A stretch of DNA of 64,000 bases from Ulota crispa (lineage: Eukaryota > Streptophyta > Bryopsida > Orthotrichales > Orthotrichaceae), in NCBI GenBank assembly GCA_963920765.1, contig OY987243.1, positions 1 through 64,000 of the forward strand. The letters are read 5' to 3'. The notes beneath the pieces were generated by a model. It saw only the letters and a program-made list of their open reading frames with translations, was not told the DNA's origin and ran no database searches. The position numbers and the translations under genes are program-made. This document shows positions 46,610-56,095 of this stretch, piece after piece; the stretch's first letter is position 1, and every line of letters begins with the position of its first letter.

Positions 46610-47752
46610 AAGAACCATGTCTTTTCCCAACCATCTTCCAACTCGGATCAGGCTAATGTGGCCCTTGTTCATGACCCACTATACTTGAAAAGAATTTAGA
46701 GTCTTGGGATGCAAGCAAGTGGGAGGTAGCCATGGAAGAGGAGTACCACTCTCTCTATGCTAACGACATATGGAAGTTGCCACCCTTCCTTCATCTTGCA
46801 AGATTATGGGATACAAGTGGGTGTTCAAAACTAAGAGAGATGCCACGGAAGAGATTATGCTTCACAAGGCAAGGTTGGTGGCAAGGGGATTCTCTCAAGT
46901 TCAAGGAATGGATTTCAACGAGATTTTTGCTCTCGTGGCCAAGTTCACCACCATACGGTGCATTGTGGCCTTTAGAGCTTCGTTGGATTTGGAGATGCAT
47001 CAAATGGATGTGAAGACGGCCTTCCTCAACGGCGACTTGGAAAAAAACATCTACATGGAGCAACTCAAGGGGTTTGTGCAACGTGGTCATGAGCACCTAG
47101 TTTGCAAGCTCACAAAGTAAAGCAAGCATCGAGAGCATGGTACCAAAAGATTGATGCAAGTCTTTTGGATTTTGGCTTTGAGAAGAGTGTGGCTGACCAT
47201 AGCTTGTATTTTGCACAAGTGAGAGCCCATGTGATGCTCGTGCTTGTGTATGTTGATGACTTGATCATTTTCTCTAGCAACGAGGAGACCATGGGTGCAT
47301 TGAATGCCAAGTTGGAGGTGGAGTACAAGATGACAGACTTGGGGGAGTTACACTATTGCTTTGGAGTGGAGTTTGCAAGAGATCGAGGTGCAAGGACTAT
47401 CACCATGAGCCAAGCCAAGTATGTAGAGAAGATGCTGAAGCGGTTTGGCATGGAGGATTGCAAACCCATTAACACTGCATTGGACACCAATGTGAGGTTG
47501 GTGAAGCTTAGTATGGAAGAGTATGATAAGAATGCTTTGAGGATAGTGAGTGTGTCTTACAAATCAGCGGTTGGATCATTGATGTATGCCATGGTGGCTA
47601 TAAGAGCTGATTTAGCCTTTGCTATTAGCACGGTGAGCCAGCATATGGCAAGACCAGGATGGAATTATTGGATGGCGACAAAGAGGATCATGAGGTACCT
47701 CAAAGGCACCTCTCATGTGAAATTGAAATTGAGAGGGAATACATTCGCTTAA
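46610..47752 (+). pseudogene. Copia reverse transcriptase segment, broken
   Basis: An RVT_2-type domain in three frames. The start (AMEEEYHSLYANDIWKL, 46728-46780) shifts frame near 46785; the second piece (46770-47120) has MGYKWVFKTKRDA, HKARLVARGFSQV and VKTAFLNGDL with the first catalytic Asp. After a stop and a small deletion near 47117-47125, which removes most of the usual SLYGL block, the third piece (47102-47752, 216 codons) continues with QASRAWYQKID and the catalytic YVDDLIIF, then DLGELHYCFG and YKSAVGSLMYAM. The active-site Asp residues survive but the frame does not. Confidence 0.92.
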
Positions 47753-48251
47753 TGGGATATTGTAATGCAGGTTAGGCTGGTAATGCTAACAACAGAAAGT
47801 CCACCACAAGGTATACATTTAATCTTGGAGACGGCATGGTGTCATGGAGTAGCGAAAAGCAACCCACAGTGGCTTTATCCACAATGGAGGCAGAGTACAT
47901 GACGGCGAGTCATTGCACAAGAGAGGCCATATGGCTGAGATAGCTCTTAAAGGATGTGGGGTGTGAGGACATGATGGCACTTTGATCTTATGTGACAATC
48001 AAGGTGCCATAGTTCTTGCCAAAAACCCGGTGCACCATGCAAGGACGAAGCATATTGAGGTGCAACACCACTTCGTGAGGGAGAAGGTGGAGAAGGGAAG
48101 CATCACATTGGAGTATTGCCCAATTGAGGACATGTTGGCAGATGTGATGACAAAAGCGTTGGCGAGAGATAGACATGAATATTTGACGAGAGCCATGGGC
48201 ATTGAAGACTTTGGCCATTTGCAAAAAGGAACTGTTGAAAGGTTGGAATAG
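47753..48251 (+). pseudogene. Copia RNase H segment, broken
   Basis: The first strand reads GYCNAG followed by TAG (47773), so the first catalytic Asp is Asn. The middle (STTRYTF, WSSEKQPTVALSTMEAEY with its catalytic Glu) ends at a second TAG at 47941. A frameshift near 47975 leads to the open piece 47982-48251 with ILCDNQGAIVLAKNP (Asp kept), ARTKHIEVQHHFVREKV and MLADVMTKAL, the normal C-terminus of Copia polyproteins. It finishes about 130 bp before the purine tract. Confidence 0.92.
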
Positions 48252-48380
48252 AGCATTAGGAGTTTGCTCTAGGCCAAATGAAATATGCTAGATGAAATAC
48301 TTAACATTAGAGAGAGAGCATGTGGTAGGAGGCACCACATAGAGAGGATCAGCCTATAAGTGTGGTTATCCCATATGGTT

Positions 48381-48394
48381 AGGTGAAGGGAGAG
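48381..48394 (+). other. Polypurine tract
   Basis: AGGTGAAGGGAGAG directly before the 3' LTR, all purine but one base, in the position of the plus-strand primer. Confidence 0.75.
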
Positions 48395-48515
48395 TGGTTG
48401 GGAGAGTACATAGATGAGAGGGTTGAATGACCCTCTCATCTCTTCTATTTGTATTTTATACATTTGAGTATACCATGTGTGCCTTTGCTCTTCTATTTTC
48501 CCTATGTTTTCAATA
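48395..48515 (+). repeat. 3' LTR of the Copia element
   Basis: 121 bp copy of 43154-43274, 10 transition differences and no indels. The hairpin GAGAGGGT / ACCCTCTC (48416-48423, 48430-48437) is intact; one of the differences falls in its loop. Confidence 0.88.
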
Positions 48516-48600
48516 CAATTAATGGTCTATCCAACACCATTCTCAATCATCATGTCATTTCAACTTCCAAGCTCATTCCTTCCCTCATTCCTACGTCTAA

Positions 48601-48731
48601 AAGCATCTCCATTGTAGCTTAAAAAAACTTGCTATAAGCAAGCCCAACAGATTAGTAGCCATCAAATCATGATTTGATGGCTATTAATCTTGCTAATAGC
48701 GAGTTTTTTTAAGGTTGTATTGGAGATGCCC
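48601..48731. mobile_element. Tourist-like MITE, 131 bp near-perfect hairpin
   Basis: The left half AAGCATCTCCATTGTAG... pairs with the right half ...TTGTATTGGAGATGCCC along almost the whole length. The centre is a perfect 26 bp palindrome (48657-48682, arms AGCCATCAAATCA / TGATTTGATGGCT). TAA at 48598-48600 and 48732-48734 is the likely duplication. An 8-base stretch (about 48643-48650) is unpaired on the left arm. Confidence 0.82.
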
Positions 48732-48734
48732 TAA

Positions 48735-49146
48735 GAGCATCTCCAATCCAGTCGTAACACATGCATGTAAAAGTTTCTATGGAGTGTTATACCCAGGTTG
48801 AGTGAAATCAGGGCTCCAATGTAGCAGATACCTGCAATTGCATTTTTCAAGGCTCCCCATGCAAGAATTCCTTCCCTGCATATTTCCCTATTTGGAGAGT
48901 TTTGAATACAACTTATCTGATTCTCTGACCTTGATGCAATTTCAAATATTTTTGACATGAATTTCTTCATATAAACATTTAAAAAAGACATAAACTATTA
49001 AAAAAGTTGTGGTTAGTGAGTGTCATAACTTGCGTTCATTGGGGGCTGCTAGACTGGGAAATATCCCTGCTCTATATCTAACCCCAAGTTAGACACGGTC
49101 AAACACAATTTCCAGAGCTCTTCTCCCAGTTGGATTGGAGATGCCC
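48735..49146. mobile_element. Tourist-like MITE, 412 bp
   Basis: Starts GAGCATCTCCAATCCAGT and ends GTTGGATTGGAGATGCCC, with TAA at 48732-48734 and 49147-49149. The terminal motif is the same as the neighbouring 131 bp MITE, and the two share the TAA between them. The interior is non-coding; the minus-strand ORF at 48731 is incidental. Confidence 0.78.
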
Positions 49147-49261
49147 TAAAGTAGGAGGCTCTAATTAGGAGTGGGCATTTTGAATGGACCATGTAGGGAT
49201 CACAAAAATGGGCATTTTGAATGGACCATGTAAGGGTCACAAAAACAATGCATAGAAGTTT

Positions 49262-50195
49262 TTAACCCCTCAAGGATGATGCCCTTTTTTCAATGAAAAT
49301 CACTAAAAATTGCCACTTCTAGGAGGTTTAGTAAAAAGGGATTTTATGTTTTGTTTTTGGAAAATCCAACCCAAAGACCTTGCCTCAAACTAGAAGAGGT
49401 ACTTATAGGAAGAAAATCAGCTCATTCCATATGGAGAGGAGTGAGATATTTACACCTGAAGTGAAAATAAAAGTTTTTTCCATGCTGTCCAAAATCTTTA
49501 GAAGCCTTTGACCACTCTTACAACAAAAATGCTGCTCTACCTAAAGTTGCGCTTTTTTTTTCCATGTAGGAGATCAAGTTAGGTGTGTGTAGGAGAATTT
49601 TCAAATCAATTGGAAATACACAACATATGGGAAAAATTAGTAAGAAAAAGAACTAGAGAATGATTCAAAACACTAAATTGTTAAGAATTTTATTATTGAA
49701 ATGAAAAATGCAAATCCCAATAGATATAATGTTGTGATAACCAATCTACTTCTTAAAGTTTTTTTAATTTTCCAAAATCTTGAAAATTGAGAAAAATAGA
49801 GGACTTCAAAATTTATTTTAGAATAGAGAATCCATAGCTGCCCGCAAACCAAAACTCCTCATAACTTTCATCTCATTCATTGAAATTGAATGATAAAAAG
49901 CTTCTCATCTATGAAAAAATCTGAAGAACTGATTTCAATTTTTAATTTTTTAAAATTTGATTTTTTAAAAGTTTCTATGTTGCCCGGGCAGGCAGTCTTC
50001 CCCAAATTTTCATAAATTCATGCATAACGTCTTCATCAAATGTTGGAATGAAGAAAAAACTAGATGCCCACATAGATCCTTGAATTCCCCACCTTCAACA
50101 AAAGTATCAAAAAATTACACAAAGTAGTTTAGCCACAGGTACATGTCCAAAGTCCAATCTATCCCTTAAAGGGACAATGGTCCTTAAGGGGTTAA
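49262..50195 (+). mobile_element. TTAA-bordered element, family A
   Basis: 934 bp with TTAA at 49262-49265 and 50192-50195. Ends TTAACCCCTCAAGGATG and TGGTCCTTAAGGGGTTAA. Collinear with 29959: AGAGGAGTGAGATATTTAC, CTTTGACCACTCTTAC, CTCATAACTTTCATCTCATT, CATAACGTCTTCATCAAATG, GTTGGAATGAAGAAAAAAC. Non-coding. Confidence 0.8.
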
Positions 50196-51930
50196 ATGGG
50201 TCACATTTTTTTATGTTCAGAAATTGTACTTCTATATGCACTATTTTAGGAACTCAAGAGAGTGACATGAGCCATTGTCCAATGTAATTATTGATCTCAA
50301 TTGTATTTAGATTTTTCTTTCAATAGAATATAGATACATGTCATACTAAAATAAATAAAAACATGTTCTCAATCATGATATGAGTATTAGAATATGGAAT
50401 GGGTGCTTGCACACTTTAAAAGCCTTATTGGAGCATCCTTGGCTTTGTAGTGGTTGCTTTTAGGACTCATGTTCTCCATTTACAAGTAGCCTTTGCATCA
50501 TGAATGTTACCACCTATGATCAGAATAGCTACCTATGCACCTTTTGCTTTGATATATTGTGGTTAATTCATACAAACTCAAAAAAAATAAAAGTTAAATG
50601 GCCACAATATTGTCTCTTCTTTGGCTTTCTACCAAAAATATTTCCATTTTGCCAAGTTGCCTTGATTTTTCCATAGGAGCACACTTATGCTTGGTTGCTC
50701 CATATTACATAAATGTTGTATTTTGTATTCTTCATAGATACTCTATAGAAGTAAGAAGCTACAATATGTGCAGAAAAAGGGTTGCACTTTAAGTTTTTAA
50801 ACCAAATTTTGTTGATTCCAATTTTTCATGGATTTTTTGTATTTGTCAAGTTTCACATTTCTAGATGATTACAGTTTTGCAAAAAAGCGGAGATATCGAG
50901 GGTGAAGAGTCAGTTACCATGGTTTTCAAAATGAAAGTTGTTGTTAATATTAGATGAGCCAGGTTGTTGGAGAAACATTGAAAAACTCCAAAGCCCGTGG
51001 GAATTGAGAGCACAAGCAGGCTAGCCTTGGAGCCCTTGGTTGGACCTTTTTTTTGGATGGTTTGCTTACCTGCTCTGTTAACGTGGCAGCAGGAGGTGGC
51101 TGCATGTACCGTGCTAAACAACAATTGATGCCAAATAGAGCAAAATAACCAACGATTGGAACAAAACAAAAAAACAACCCATTCTTACCACAAATTTACA
51201 TGAACATTTTCATTCTTGTGAGCGTGCACCTTTATACTTTTAGCATATAAGATAGGACCACCTATTCTTGATCATATAAGCTCTTGCAAGATAGCACGTA
51301 GAGCAATACTGCGGTGCAAATTCTTCTTTGGTGGCTTCATACAATATTGCGACACAACTTTTTTTGGAATTTTTTTCACGCAAAACTGAGTTGTATACAA
51401 ATTTTGGAGTGCATAAAGTGTTTTGAACCCATAGACAATCACTAGACTCTCCTAATCTTGGTCATAGCCAAACTACTTCTTGCTCACTACTTCCTACTCT
51501 TTTTTGGGATGCATATCATGACCTCATTAGGCTTAATTTTGAAAAGGAAAAAAATACGCATTCCTAGGCTTGGAAATAGGCAAGTTGAAAATAGCACACC
51601 CTACAAGTTGGGTTTGGATCCCTGGTTGGGAATGGATGGTCCTACCTTAGAATGATAACTGACTAGCTTTCTAAACATGAATTTTATCTAAGAATTTTTA
51701 TATTCATTCCCATACAACTCATCTTTGCTTTGTTCTTATGTATAAAATAGCAAGTCAACATACTATTTTTTAGCAAAAAAAACAAGAGAAAAGATTGCAA
51801 AACTTGAGCTTATTCTAGGGAGATGCAAACATGTGTCCATGGTTGGGGTTGAAACAACCAATCATTGACATAATTTCCATGACAAACAAAGAAAAATTGA
51901 GGTGGATAAAGAAATCCAACTATTTTTTTA
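50196..51930. other. AT-rich DNA, no gene seen
   Basis: ORFs at 50598 (64 codons), 50861-51169 (minus, 102 codons) and 51458 (65 codons) show no domain. 51000-51120 is a little richer in GC, without further support for a gene. Confidence 0.5.
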
Positions 51931-52154
51931 TTAATCCTTAAACATCCCATAGGGATAGTAGATATGTTGCTACATAATTGACATTTCAGTTTTATTCGGG
52001 ATCTCAAACAACTTACTAGAACCGCATTGATCTATATTCCAACTTTTTTGTTGATCTCAAATATAGTAAAAAGGTGGATCCATTCCAAACACACAAAAAA
52101 AGTACCTTGTATTGTATTGACGGCAAAAGGGTTTTTCAGACATTGAAGGGTTGA
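51931..52154 (+). mobile_element. TTAA-bordered MITE, family C (copy 4)
   Basis: 224 bp; TTAA at 51931-51934, decayed TTGA at 52151-52154. Ends TTAATCCTTAAACATCCC and GACATTGAAGGGTTGA. The interior (GGGATCTCAAACAACTTAC, TTGATCTCAAATATAGTAAA, GGTGGATCCATTCCAAAC) matches the other three copies, in the same orientation. Confidence 0.75.
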
Positions 52155-52192
52155 GTTGGATTTGAGAAAATCAAAACAATGGATCTGGACTG

Positions 52193-52481
52193 AATATTGC
52201 ATTTAGGTTGCCCACATTAATTTTTTTGACATTTTACACTATATAAATCTTTATTATTAATATAATGATTTTTTTAATTAATTTTTGTCATAATCAAATT
52301 TTTAGGACTTGTCAACAACAATAAAGCTGAAAAAAAAAACTAGCTATGTGAATCATTTGAAATCCTAATATTTAGAAAATTACATTACTTGCATGCGCCT
52401 CCAAGTGGCCAAGTAATGAGTCCTTAGGTAACTTTCTAAGGGAAGGCAACCTATATATTTAGATAACCTACATGCTATAAT
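52193..52481. mobile_element. MITE, family F (copy 2)
   Basis: Starts AATATTGCATTTAGGTTGCC; the right end is diverged (GGCAACCTATATATTTAG, then ATAACCTACATGCTATAAT). Interior TTTTTTGACATTTTACACTA and GTGGCCAAGTAATGAGTCC match copies 1 and 3. Confidence 0.62.
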
Positions 52482-53469
52482 TAGTATAGATTTTTTGAGT
52501 GTAGCACAAAAATACTACAAAATGCAATAGATGCTTTCACATGGTCAGCAAATGAGGCACAATCTCTAGAAGTGGCAACAACTATGGCCGAGGCTAAAGC
52601 TTTTTGGCCATGCTCTTAAAACCCTAAGCTATTGTTTGGCTACTTTTATTGTATTTTCTTCATTTTTTCCTTATGTTTGATTGCTTGTTTTTTTCAAGTG
52701 GTGCTTTTTGGGCCCATGGGGCCCAAAATAAAGGGCTCAAACGCACACATATACTAGTTGAGATGGCTCATTTTGAGAAAATAGAATGACGGTCTTGAGG
52801 TTAAGTCACTCAAGAAAGGGCAAATTCACCTGAAAAACAATGTCCAAATCGTCTAAGATTGTGTTCTACCATGCCATTGTTGCATGGTGGTACAAAGTAG
52901 GACATGGCTTCTCAGGTGTCTCCTCAGCTGTGCACCAGAAACACAAAAGCTTGCTATATGAAGTTAGCTGCACAAAACAAGGCTGCCATATATTTCTAAT
53001 ATTAAAAGTATCTAAGTAGTCCCAACCCATCAAAGTTCTTGTGAATTTTGGTTTCCAACATTGTCTTCGTGTAATTCAAAATCAACTGCACAACTTGACA
53101 TTGCAAAATGTCTCCAATATAGCTTTCATTTTACCAAAAAATGGGAATCAACAATTTATCATGGTACCTGAAAACGGCAGCACAAAGTGGAATTGTACAT
53201 CATTGTAGGGATGTTGGTGCCATATGTCTTGGCTAAACTTTGCACCTTTGTCCTCCTAAATGCCATGCATCAAGCATCAATTGTTGCAAATTGCGTTTTG
53301 ATTATCTGGCGATATTATTGGGCTTTGTAATTGTAGGTCAAAGACTTTTATATTTGCCACTGTCATTGGAGAAGTGGATTGAAATCTGCATGTTTTTGGA
53401 GGCAAAGCAAAATCCGAGGGGCAACATGAACATCTATCCGGGTACTAGACAAAAAAAAGTTGCTGCCCT
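52482..53469. other. No gene seen
   Basis: About 1 kb with no recognised feature apart from a short hairpin ACCATGCCATTGTTGCATGGT at 52869-52889. The 89-codon ORF at 53240 runs into the element fragment below. Confidence 0.45.
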
Positions 53470-53677
53470 TGTCGCCCATTCTCACCGGGCTCTAAAATTT
53501 CTTACATAACTTCTTCTTCAAGTATTGGAATGAAGTACAAATTAGATCCCGTTGTGGGTATTGAAATTCCCTACCTACAATAAAAGTTTCAAAAAATCAC
53601 ATCAAGCAGTTTAGCTATAGGTACATGCCTGAAATCCATTTGTCCCTTGAGGGAACTATTAGGCCTTTAGAGGTTAA
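53470..53677 (+). mobile_element. Truncated family A element, right end only
   Basis: About 210 bp: CATAACTTCTTCTTCAAGTA, TTGGAATGAAGTACAAATTAG, then TTAGGCCTTTAGAGGTTAA with TTAA at 53674-53677. It matches the last 200 bp of 49262 and 29959. No left end was found. Confidence 0.65.
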
Positions 53678-54558
53678 ATGGATGAAAATTGACTTTCATA
53701 CATCCAATAAATTGTCTTTTTGTCATCCATCAAAAAAATGCTTGCATCTTTAAGGGTTAATAACACCCTCTACTCAAAGTTGCACAAACAAGCAAAGCTT
53801 TTGCAAGTCAATATTCAAGTGGTATAGATTAAAGGATCTAATTTTTAAAAAACAATGTGCTGTGGAAGATTTAGGCAAATGAATCATTTTAGGACATGTA
53901 GATAGACTATCTAAGCTATTAGCAGCAACAACAACAACAAAAAATAACTAAAAAGGTACAATTTGATTGATGTTTGGTCATTCAAGAGCACAATTGTCAT
54001 AAATACACGTGGATGTTCATATAACAAGCCAACAAGATTTTGGATTCTTCAAAGGTTGAGGTATTTTGGTCAAATCTAATATCTCCAAGCCGTGTCACTA
54101 GAAATTGAGTCCAAATTGATACGTCCAAGTTGACCAAATGTGTCAAAATGACTAAAATTGTCCAAAGTGACAAAAATATAATCAAATCAAGACTTTCAAA
54201 CCTACAAAAACTATCCAATTTGACAATGTTCCTTAGAAATTAATTCAAAAATCCAATAAATTGTATCTAATTTCCATAATAGAATACAAATGTTGGGCAA
54301 CTGTATTAGCCGGGTAGTTCACAACATACAACATCTACAATTAATAAAAAACACTCAGGTTGGCGACCTATAGGTTCAGTTGGACCGATTTACCTCATAT
54401 TTAGAAGATGAAAGGACAATTTTAACGAGGCTTATTAGATAGCTCTAAATTTGTAATTTGAATTGAATACAAAAGAGTGAAGATGGAGACAAAAAGACAA
54501 TTGAAATGAACCCCTTTGAATTTGTTTCAAATTTAAATTTGAAATCTAAAACTACATT
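53678..54558. other. AT-rich DNA, no gene seen
   Basis: One more isolated CTTTAAGGGTTAA end at about 53748-53760 and a short CAACAACAACAAC run near 53926-53938. Nothing else recognised. Confidence 0.45.
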
Positions 54559-54852
54559 GAATATTGCGTTTAGGTTGCCCCTCACAAATTTCTTGACATT
54601 TTACACTGTTTAAATATTTACCTCTGCTACAATAATATTCATCAATAATTGTTGCAATAAACAAATATAAAAAGGTTCAGCAACAACAACAAAGCTCTAG
54701 AACCACAAAATAGCAGCTATTAAGTTACTAGTCATGTGAAACTCCAGTTTCTAGAAAGTTACATGCACCTTCAAGTGGCCAAGTGGTGAGTCATGAGGTA
54801 GTTTTCCAATGTAAGGCAACCTCATTGTCAAGGCAACCTAAATGCAATATTA
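54559..54852. mobile_element. MITE, family F (copy 3)
   Basis: Best copy of the family: starts AATATTGCGTTTAGGTTGCC and ends GGCAACCTAAATGCAATATT, a perfect or near-perfect 20 bp inverted pair. Interior TTTCTTGACATTTTACACTG and GTGGCCAAGTGGTGAGTCATGAGG. About 294 bp, non-coding. Confidence 0.75.
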
Positions 54853-54939
54853 AGTGTAGAAGATGTATAGATTGACATGAAAAGAAATATTTAATCAATA
54901 AGCCCATTGCATAATTCTTGCTTTGAATTAGCTACATAT

Positions 54940-55020
54940 GGAGGACATGGGCACATAGGTGGCATGGGTGGCATGGGCGCATGGGGGACATGGGTGCATA
55001 GGGGGCATGTGATGGATAGA
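54940..55020 (+). repeat. Short GGCATGGG-type tandem repeat
   Basis: Units of GGACATGGGCACATAGGT and GGCATGGGTGGCATGGGC repeat with variation. It is similar in flavour to the larger array at 55640 but separate from it. Confidence 0.6.
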
Positions 55021-55639
55021 AAGAAATTTAAAAATTATGCTCAAGCTTGTATTTACCTTGGTGAATGGGTTTACAGGACTTGTATGATTATAAAATTTGT
55101 GATTGGGTGAGGGGCCAAGGGGCAAAGTGATGAACATGGACATTGGGTGTGAAAAAACATCTTTGGTGGAACCCACTCAATCTTTTTCCAACTTGAATTT
55201 GAAATTGAGATAAAAGGGGTAGGGAGGGAGATGAAGAGGCAAATTGATTTGAATCTAAATTGAATTTGAGTTTATATTATCCCATGGAATATTATTTAAT
55301 GCAAACCAAAGACATGCCATGGGGGCCATGGAGGGCACTTCTTTCCATAATAGTGTTTTATGTGTTATCAAAAAAGTGCAAATAACATGTTAATTTATTT
55401 TGCTCAATTGTTCACTTACAATTTGAGCTAAACAAAGCACAAATGATTGCCAAAAACTCATAGATTGCCCTCCACCGGAACGGCGGGTGCACAGATCCAC
55501 TATCTATCTATCTATTCTTATAATAGTCTTATATCATTAGTTGGGTAGTTGGGTGTCAAAATAATAGAATGTAAGGTGGTTGACAAACTAATTAGTAACC
55601 AAATTTTCCAGAACCAAATTTTCTACCTTGTTGCTGGCA
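55021..55639. other. AT-rich DNA, no gene seen
   Basis: Contains a small GC-rich patch CCACCGGAACGGCGGGTGCACAG at about 55472-55494 followed by CTATCTATCTATCTATTC. No gene. Confidence 0.5.
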
Positions 55640-56095
55640 TTGGATGGGAGGCCATGGGCATGAGATGGGATGGGTCATTGGCATGGGCATGGGATGGGAT
55701 GGATCATGGGCATGGAATGAGATGGATCATGGGCATGGATGGAATGGGATGGGTCATGGACATGGATGGAATGGATCATGGGCATGGAATGGGATGGGTC
55801 ATGGGCATGGAATGCAATGGATCATAGGCACGGGCAAAATGGGTCATGGATATGGAAGAGGTGGGTCATGAGTATGGAATGAGATGGGTCCATGAGCATG
55901 GAATGGGATGGGTCTATGAGCATGGGATGGGATGAGATGAGTCACAGGCACAAGATGGGATGGGTTGAGATAAGTCGGGATGGGTCATGGGCAAGATTGG
56001 GAAGGGTCATAGATATGGAAGAGGTGGGTCATGAGCATGGATGGGATGGGTCATGAGCATGGAATGGGATGGATCCAAGAGCATAGGATGGAAGA
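55640..56095 (+). repeat. GATGGGTCATGGGCATGGAATG minisatellite
   Basis: About 450 bp of irregular G-rich repeat built from ATGGGATGGGTCATGGGC, GGATCATGGGCATGGAAT and shorter permutations. ORFs through it give repeated Gly-His-Gly-Met-Gly-Trp-Asp type peptide on the plus strand, which is a product of the repeat and not a gene. Confidence 0.88.

Larger units (their letters stand above)
43154..48515 (+). mobile_element. Ty1/Copia LTR retrotransposon, full-length but inactive
   Basis: A 5.36 kb element with two 121 bp LTRs, a primer-binding site directly after the 5' LTR, a leader of about 0.9 kb, then gag (UBN2 type), zinc knuckle, protease, integrase, reverse transcriptase and RNase H. That order (integrase before RT) defines Copia rather than Gypsy. 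A purine tract precedes the 3' LTR. The single polyprotein frame is broken by at least nine stop codons and several frameshifts. It is clearly GC-richer than its surroundings. No convincing 5 bp target duplication is seen (AAGAG before, CAATT after), so the borders may have rearranged or decayed. The very short LTRs are unusual for a complete Copia element. Confidence 0.95.

Noticed and set aside
43149-48520. A 5 bp target duplication for the Copia element
   Set aside because: The immediate flanks AAGAG and CAATT do not match, and shifted versions are no better.
55472-55515. Helitron-like terminus (GC hairpin-like patch followed by CTATC repeats)
   Set aside because: No CTRR end after a proper hairpin and no matching 5' TC end; the CTAT run is a simple repeat.
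55549-55871. Gly/His/Met/Trp-rich ORFs
   Set aside because: Translation of the G-rich minisatellite; open only because the repeat lacks stop codons.
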